Shown piece by piece: positions 57,044 to 64,000 of a stretch of DNA of 64,000 nt. The position numbers and the translations under genes are program-made. Source of the DNA: Paraphaeosphaeria minitans. Its lineage: Eukaryota > Ascomycota > Dothideomycetes > Pleosporales > Didymosphaeriaceae. Location: positions 2,728,001-2,792,000 of the forward strand of contig WJXW01000004.1 in assembly GCA_015832175.1 (NCBI GenBank), read 5' to 3'. The notes under the pieces were generated by a model. That model did not search any database, was not told where the DNA came from, and saw only the letters and a list, made by a program, of their open reading frames with translations. Within the stretch, counting starts at the first letter, position 1, and every line of letters starts with the position of its first letter.

Positions 57044-60000
57044 TATAGCGACCCTAGGGCTAATAGCCTTTAGTAGTTTTTAGATAGATAGCGCCTCTAC
57101 TAGATTAGTAGAGGAATAAATTCTTAAATATCTATTATGGCTTCCTTTATAATATTTATGTGTTCTTCTCTATAGGCTAGATAGGACTATTATTATGCCT
57201 ATAGTCCCTCTAGGCGGCCTTAAAGCGGTCTAGAGCTGTAGTGTCTATAATATTTTTAACTAGCACCTAAGTTGGCAATACCTATTTAGTCTACTTTACT
57301 AGCGCCTGTTATTATTTTCCCTAGGTGTTCTTAATACGTAGGACCTCCTCTACTTCCTATTTACGTAGGTCTAGATCCGCTTCTTTTAGCTCTAGGGCTA
57401 GGCCTAGCTAGGCGTTAGCCTAGGTCTAACTAGGTAGGGAATCGTCTACCACTTACTTAAAGAGGTTAACATAGACAGTTTTATAGAGATTGCTAGGTAG
57501 GTCTAGCGTTACTATAAGCAGGGATAGTATAGCTATTATAGTATACTTAACCTTAAGCTAGTTAAGTTTTTTCTTTAGCTAGTTAGTTTTTACGTTATAT
57601 AGTAAGAACTATACCTTATCTTTAACTTAGAATCGCTTTATAGGGCAGTAGGTATAGTTTATAGCCTCTATAGTGCGCTGCTGTCTATAGGCAATAGTAG
57701 CCTAGGCTAAAGCTATCTCTCTTTTAAGGTAGTCTAGGAAGTGCTTCGCCCTCCTAGTAGGAGTGTAAGTAGACTCCGCTAGTAAAGGGATTCTCTTAAG
57801 GAAATTAACGTAGTATTTATTTAGTAGAAGGTTTAGGCTTAGGCCTATAGTAGTAGATACTTTATTATTTAACATAAGCTAGTAGGCTAGGAGGCAGTTT
57901 AGCTAGTCTGTCTATTTAAAGTTAACTATAATGCAGAGGACTAAGAGTACCTCCTAGTTCGCCCTCTCTATGCTACTATTAGTCTAGGGGTAGTATACTG
58001 TAGAGAGGAGTTATTTTATTCTAGTTAATTTATATAGCGTAGTCTAGAACTTCCCTAGCTAGTCTAAGCCTCTGTCTGTAATTAGTAAGGTAGGGAAGCT
58101 ATAGAACTACTACTATATATTATAGAAGCAGGCTGCACAGTGCTCTACTATTATAGAAGTTATAGCTTCTAGTTGTATATACTTTAATAGCCTATTAGTA
58201 ATTATAAGCAGGTATCGCGGTGCTACTATAGAGGCCTAGGGGAGGTCTACTATAAAATCTATTAAGAGTTACGCCTAGTACTAGTCTGTAATTAGGAGTA
58301 GCTATAGGAGACCTTACTGCTTCCGCTAGTCTGTATACGCTCCTACGTAGTGGTAATTACACACGAATTAGGCGATGTCTTTAGACATATTATTCTAGTA
58401 GTAGTCCTAGTAGATAATCGCAAACGTAGAGTTCTTTCTAGGATAGCCTACAACTAGAGACTTATATACGCACTATATAATAGTAGTAGTAAGAGGTTTC
58501 TAAGCTAGGACCTAAAGAACTCTGCGCTATAGGAGGGACCTATACGCACTAATTATGTAGTCCCTAATTTATTAGAAAGTGGCAGCCGCTATAGGGAATA
58601 TATAGTTACTACAGCGCACTATCTTAAGCCTAATATAGTAGAGAGGGAACTCTACTATAGCTACGTTCTAGAGTGCCTATAGATACGTGTTAGTAAAGAT
58701 CTAAGCCCCTACTAGCGCTGTTAAAGATCGCGTCTGTACTAGGGCAGCCTAGACAGTTTTAGGCACTATTAGTAGGGCGTTTATTTTTATCTACTAGGCT
58801 ATATCCTGCTTACGCTAGCTTAGTGCGTCTAGTCTAGCTGCCTAGGATCTAGGCTAGTAGTAGAGGTAGAAGCAAAAGGTAGAGAGTAACTTTAACTACT
58901 AGTACTAGCGCTTACTTAATTCTCAGATCTTTGTAAAGTATTTAAGGTTCTTATAGTCTATTAGAATTTTAAAGGGGTGCGCTACTCCTATTAGCTCTAG
59001 TCTCTATGCCTATAGGGCCTATATAATTATAAGCAGCTCCTTGTTATAAATAGTGTAGTTCCGCTAGACTAGTGTTAGGGCTGTAGAGTAGTAGGCTATA
59101 GGGTGCCAGATCCCCTTAATACGTTAGGAGAGGCAGGCCCTAGTAGCGCCACCTAAGCAGTCTGCCTCTACTAGTGTGTCGCGCTCTAGGTCCTAGAGCG
59201 CCAGGATAGGGCCCTATATAAACATGTCCTTTAGGGCCTAGAAGGCCTCTTGTTCCCTAAGGCCCTATTAAAACGGGACCCCTTTCTTAGTAAGGGTATA
59301 TAGGGGTGCGGCCTGCTTAGAGAATTAGGGGAGAAAGTTGTAATAGAAGTTAGTAAAGCTAATAAAGTAGCGGACTGTACATACTATAAAGAAGGCGTCC
59401 TATTAATTAATTACTTATATCTTTACTAGATTAGGGCAAATAGCTTTACCTACTATAATAAGATACCCTAGGTACCTAACCTCTATTATCGCAAATTTAC
59501 ATTTCCTTAGGTCTATATATAGTCTAGCTTCTTATAGGAGTCCTAGCACTTATTATATATAGTCCTAGTGTTAGCGTAGGGGCCCTATTGTATAGATAAG
59601 GATATTATCTAGGTAAGCTGTATATATATCGCCTAGGGTATCCTTTAGAGCGCTATTAATATAGCGCTAGAATATAGTAAGTGCCCTAGTTAGTCTAAAT
59701 AGGACTACTAACTACTTAAAGAGGCTAAACTAGGTGTAGAACGTAGTATAGTGTTCTTCCCCCTCTATAACTTATAGCTTATAGAAAGTAGCGCAGATAT
59801 CTACCTTTATAAACTAAGTAGCCTAGGAGAGGGTGCGTAGTGTCTTTTTAATAAGTAAAAGAAAGTACTAATCTAGCTTAGAGATCGCATTAATCTCCTA
59901 ATAGTTAATATATAGGCGCTATTTCCCCTTAGGCTTTAGGGCTAGAAAAACTAGAGCACCTACTAAAGAGGAGCTAGCTTATATTTAGCTTTTATTTATA

Positions 60001-62035
60001 AGTTCTGTAAGTTGGCGCTAGAGTTCTACTAGCTAATTTCTAGATATGCTGTATAGTGGGCCCTAAGGTAGTCTTAGGAGGGAGCTGCTTAGAGTCTACT
60101 TTAGATAGATATAGTAGTCTAACGTGCCCTAGTATAGTAAGAGGCTAGATACCTTAGTCTTATTAAAGATAGCGGCGTACTCTACTAGTTCTAAGAGGAG
60201 AGTTCTGCTATCTTTAGTAAGGCCTAGCCCCACTACGTTATAGGGGGGTAGGAGTCCTACTATGCGAGGAAGCGTTATTATAAGTATCTAGGTAATATCC
60301 TAGAGCGAAGTTAGGAATACCCCTTTCTAGTCTTTGTCTAGAGTATTAAAGGGTGTCGTGTTATCCTCCTTATTTACTAGCGTAGTAAGGAGGCCCTACC
60401 TCTCTACTGCCTAGGTGTTAAGAGCAACAAGACCCCTAGCTACGCTAATTATAATTTTGCTGCTATAGATATCTACTACTACTTTAGACTTAGCTAGCTA
60501 GGGGGCCCCTAGGATTATATCCTAGTAGAGGTTAGGAATTATATAAGCGTAAAGGGTCTATTACTATCTAGATATATTATAAGGCACTACTACTATCTCT
60601 ATAATAAGGGTCTATAGTAATAACCTAGCAGCCTATTCTAGTTCCTAGGCTAGGATTATAATATGCTATAGCAAGAGCAAATCTATTAGCCTAGGGCTAA
60701 TTACTGCGAAGTATTTATACCCTATATTAATTAGGGCCTCTACATACTGTGTACTGTTAAGGAAGACGTAGAGGGTAGAGGTAGGCCTATTTATACCTAC
60801 CCTAGTCTTAGCCACTCTAACTATTACAGCTTACCCTAATTATACCTTTATTAATACTATTACGCTTAGCCCTTACGTTAGCGCTAGACTAGGGGCTATT
60901 CTTTTCTTAACTAGATACTTATCTTATTATACTAAGGTTAAGTTGCGATCGCCTAGAATAAAACTATATTAGAGTAGACTCTAGCTATATAATTAGGCTT
61001 ACTATAGCGAGTGCACACACCTACATCCTAGTGTTGCTAGAAGATATATTTAAGTATTTAGTTTAGGCGCTACTTACTCGCCTCTCCACTAGCTTAAGGC
61101 TAGGTTAAGGTTAAAGCTACTATAGGAGTTATATAGATATTACTATTACTGTCTTTAGGAGGAGGCTAGCCACTCTTATAGGAGATAGCTTAAGTAGTAA
61201 GCTTGTCTTCTAGGGCCTCTATTTTAAGGTCTACTATAATCTATAAAAACCTAGCAATGGCTACGTTATAGTCCCCTTTAGGAACGTTGTGGTTAAGGGT
61301 AACTATATAGATATTACGCTAGATTATGCAGCGTAACTTACGCAGTTTCTTAGCATTACTCTACTAGCCGCTACCCACCTCTACTAAGGTCTGTTTAAAG
61401 TGGACATAAAAGTTAGAGAAACTCTCCCTAGGGTCTTGCCTAATTATATTAAGGCGTGCTTTAGCCTTTTACTAGGCGTGTTAGTTAGTGTACATAAAGG
61501 TAAAGTACTATATAAACGTCTATAGGTTAAACTAGCTGTCTGCCCCCCTAGTTTAGTAGAAGGCTACTACTGTGTTCTAAAGACTGTTATCTAGGCAGTT
61601 CTATATTAGCGCCTATTCCTTTTAGGGGGAGCTAATAAACTGCTTATTAGCCTAGAGCTTATAATCTATTATAACCTTCTAGGCCCTAAACTGTGTCTTT
61701 AAGCCCCTAAACTTAGTTAGGCTTAGAAGTGGTTTACGCTATAGGATTAGCTAGTTTATGCTAGTAAATAGGGATCTGCCCCCTATAGTAGAGGTGGATA
61801 GGCCTAGGGTAGTACTAGCGTAGGCCTATTAGCGTATAAAGAGCTTACGCAGCTCTTTATTCTAGAGTTATAGTGTTTATATAGTAGAGCGGTCTTTATC
61901 TCTAGTAGTAATTAAGTTCTGTAGTTATTCTACTAACTTAGCGATATTAGAGGCATCTATTAGTAGGTTATTCTAGACTCTATTACATTTCTCTGTTCCT
62001 TTAAACGACTCTTTTCTAGAAGACCTAGAATTTAA
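57044..62035 (-). pseudogene. Gypsy G gag-pol remnant
   Basis: Minus-strand order gag, protease, reverse transcriptase (YLDN for YLDD), RNase H, integrase. The typical segments LRKCKFAIIEVRYLGYLI and FTNFYYNFLP are readable between stops. Confidence 0.82.
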
Positions 62036-62227
62036 TATTATAGGCTAGCCTTAGAGAATAAATAGAACTGTAAGTGCTAAATATAAAGGATGAATTCTAG
62101 GTATTAAGTCTCTATAGGGGGGTGTGCCGCTTATAAGAAGAGTTTTCCTTAGTGGGTCTACTTCTTTAGGGTGGTTCCTTTCCTTAAGATCCTTCTAAAG
62201 GCTGGGGCTATGCCCCAGCCCATCACA
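62036..62227 (-). repeat. Gypsy G 5' LTR
   Basis: 192 bp, TATTATAGGCT...CAGCCCATCACA, followed by the target duplication ATATT. Confidence 0.9.
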
Positions 62228-62560
62228 ATATTACTAACTAGAAGAGCTTAATAGAGCTGTATTCTAGTATACTATGTATAGTAACTGCCTTAAGCGCTTC
62301 TACTAGTACACCTTAGATAATAAAGTATAAGTACTAAGAGGAAGGATAAGGATTATACCTAAGAACCTACTAATTAACTCTTAGACCCTACTACTAAAGC
62401 TACTAAAACCACTACGCTATTAAGAGGTTAAAGAGAGGGAGGAGCATAGTAATTCTAGCTTAGAAGTTAAGGATAGCCTTATAAAAACTAGAAGGGTAAA
62501 GTAAAAGAAGGAACTCTAATAGGCTATTATACCACTTATATAGACAAGAGGTAATTCACT
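62228..62560 (+). mobile_element. Gypsy F, right part (C-terminus of pol)
   Basis: Directly continues the frame cut at 55092 once G and one ATATT are removed, reading LEELNRAVF, NCLKRFY and LRGRIRIIPKNLL, a typical integrase tail. Confirms that G is an insertion in F. Confidence 0.82.
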
Positions 62561-64000
62561 AAAGGTGGTTATTTTAAAGAGAGCAGAAGTATTAGATTTT
62601 AATATAAACTAAGATGTGTCTACCTTAGAGTCTAATATTATGTTAAACTAGCCTAATCCTTTCCTAATACAGAATTAGAAAAGCTAACTATAGGTAGTTA
62701 GTAAAAGAGAGAAAGGAAGATATATTAGAGCACTAATTATTATCTTCCTTATTATTAACAGTAACATTATCTCTATAGTAGCGGCGGGACTAACAAGTAT
62801 TTAGGGTTTAGGGCTCTGTAGAGCTAGAAGCCCTAGTTACTTTAGACTAAAGAAGAGATTTAGTATAAGTTTAGGTAGCCTAATTAATAGACCGCTAATA
62901 AGGTAAAAAAGAACTAGAACAAGAATACTAAGAATAAGTAGACTAAAAGAATAGCTAAGGCTAAAGAGGAGTATTCTCCCTAGTAGGAGAATCTAGGCGC
63001 ATAAGTAATCTAGGACTAGGCGATCTATAATTAGAGCTAGAATAAGAACCCCCTTAAACAGGAAGACTAAAACCCTAAAATAATAAAGCACTACTAGGAG
63101 GAGACTAGAGGGAACCTTTAGAAGACCTTTAGGAATAATCTTAAAGGGCTGCTAAAGAAAGAGGACTATAGTTTATAGCGATAGTGTATTAGGGTTCTAT
63201 AGGCTCCCTAGAAATAAGAGTATTAAGAGTAGAAACAGCCTTAGAAGCGCAACTAAAAGGAGCCTAAAAGTAGGTTATACTAATAAAAAGAATGTTAGTA
63301 GCTAAAATAATATTGTTTATAAAAGGACTAGTGCTAGGGTTAGTAGGCTTACCTAAAAAGAAAGAAATATTAGCTTAGGTAATAGGAAATTAGGACTAGA
63401 ACTTATAATAAAAGGAGTAAGAGGTATAGTTACTATTTATCTAGCACTTATTACACTTTCCCTAGTTTAGTAGCTTGCCTTCTAGATAAGAAACGCTATA
63501 TTTGCTACTAAAATAGAGCTTACTCTTTCTACTCTTATTCTAGTAGTAAGTGTAGCGATAGTTAATTAGAGAAGAAGGAGGAAAACAAGAGGAGGCAGTA
63601 GTATACTAGATGCCTATATTAATATTAGCATTATAGTATCTACGCTTTAATAGAGCCTCCCTAGTGCCTAAGCTAAAGAACTTAGTAACAGTCTCTGCTT
63701 TATTATTACTAATATTAAAGTGCTAAATAGTAAGGTTTAAGTAGCTATTATTCTTATAGACGCTAGCAGTGCGAAGAATAGGACCTAGGGCAACACCCTA
63801 TATACCTAGGCTATAGATAAAGTAAGCTAGTTTACGTAGAAGATTATAGTTCACACGCTAATTAGCCTTTACCCTAACTAGGAAAGTTAGTAATAAGATA
63901 TAAAAAGTTTTTAAAATAATATACGCTACTTAATAATATACTCCTGTTGTGGTAAAAAGGGCTCGAACTATTATAGGATATTTAGGAGCAGAGTTGTAAA
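62561..64000. other. Unclassified RIP-degraded sequence
   Basis: AT/TpA-rich with many TAG/TAA. No LTR of F, no conserved domain. It may hold the 3' end of F and a further element truncated by the window end. Confidence 0.4.

Larger units (their letters stand above)
55093..62227 (-). mobile_element. Gypsy G, full-length RIP-decayed element inside F
   Basis: 7,135 bp with 192-bp LTRs (55093-55284, 62036-62227; TGTTATGGGCT...AGCCCATCACA, an imperfect 12-bp inverted end) and a perfect target duplication ATATT (55088-55092, 62228-62232). Pol is on the minus strand: gag about 61000-61900 (RQDPRESFSNFYVHFKQTL), protease about 60500-60900, reverse transcriptase about 59200-59950 (TRALTIF, then TAYLDNILIYT), RNase H and integrase to about 57200. 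It belongs to a different gypsy lineage from A/B/D. A long accessory ORF runs in the opposite direction at its 3' end. Stops mark it as inactive. Confidence 0.9.

Noticed and set aside
57044..62035. Envelope-containing retrovirus-like element
   Set aside because: The accessory frame with a signal-like start is opposite to pol and lacks any recognisable envelope feature.

Overview
The window is nuclear DNA of a filamentous ascomycete, most likely a Dothideomycete and probably Pleosporales. This is inferred from short 40-60 nt spliceosomal introns with fungal donor and branch sites, the gene repertoire, and a sharp split into a GC-balanced gene-bearing part (about 1-27,200) and an AT/TpA-rich retrotransposon block (about 27,240-64,000) with the look of repeat-induced point mutation (RIP). 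No tRNA, rRNA or CRISPR was recognised.

Gene-bearing part, left to right: a five-exon secreted cellobiose dehydrogenase (+); an F-box/Cys-rich gene broken by a 14-bp tandem duplication (+); a six-exon short-chain dehydrogenase (-); a small basic protein (-); a two-exon NatC auxiliary subunit with an Lsm fold (-), head-to-head with a two-exon predicted mitochondrial protein (+); a berberine-bridge-type FAD oxidoreductase pseudogene (+); a three-exon MFS transporter (+); a 3.4-kb stretch without a recognisable gene; a two-exon tyrosinase (+); a 14-bp satellite; a CYP65-like P450 pseudogene (-); and a secreted BNR-propeller protein (-) about 0.6 kb from the edge of the AT-rich block. Three genes are broken by indels or stops rather than by RIP-type changes. 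The intact secreted enzymes (cellobiose dehydrogenase, tyrosinase, BNR protein) fit a plant-associated or saprotrophic lifestyle, but they form no evident cluster.

The AT-rich part resolves into nested LTR retrotransposons. Gypsy A (from 27,478) was entered by a related gypsy B (28,388-40,257, TSD AGATA). B was later entered by a Ty1/copia element (31,314-36,517) whose LTRs differ only by one A in a homopolymer. From 40,732 a plus-strand gypsy, F, follows; its gag-pol was entered by gypsy D (46,151-52,734, TSD CAATC/TAATC) and by gypsy G (55,093-62,227, TSD ATATT). Removing each insertion plus one TSD rejoins the interrupted reading frames. A, B, D, F and G are decayed with Gln/Trp-to-stop and CpA-to-TpA type changes; the copia element is not.

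Points of most interest: (1) copia gag and pol lie in one frame separated only by TGA-CTA-G, the classical leaky-stop context, and pol has no ATG ahead of its protease motif; (2) its primer-binding site abuts the LTR and resembles the complement of a tRNA-Lys(CUU) anticodon arm, suggesting half-tRNA priming; (3) three gypsy elements carry accessory ORFs at their 3' ends that run against pol, including a roughly 450-codon one in G with a signal-peptide-like start.
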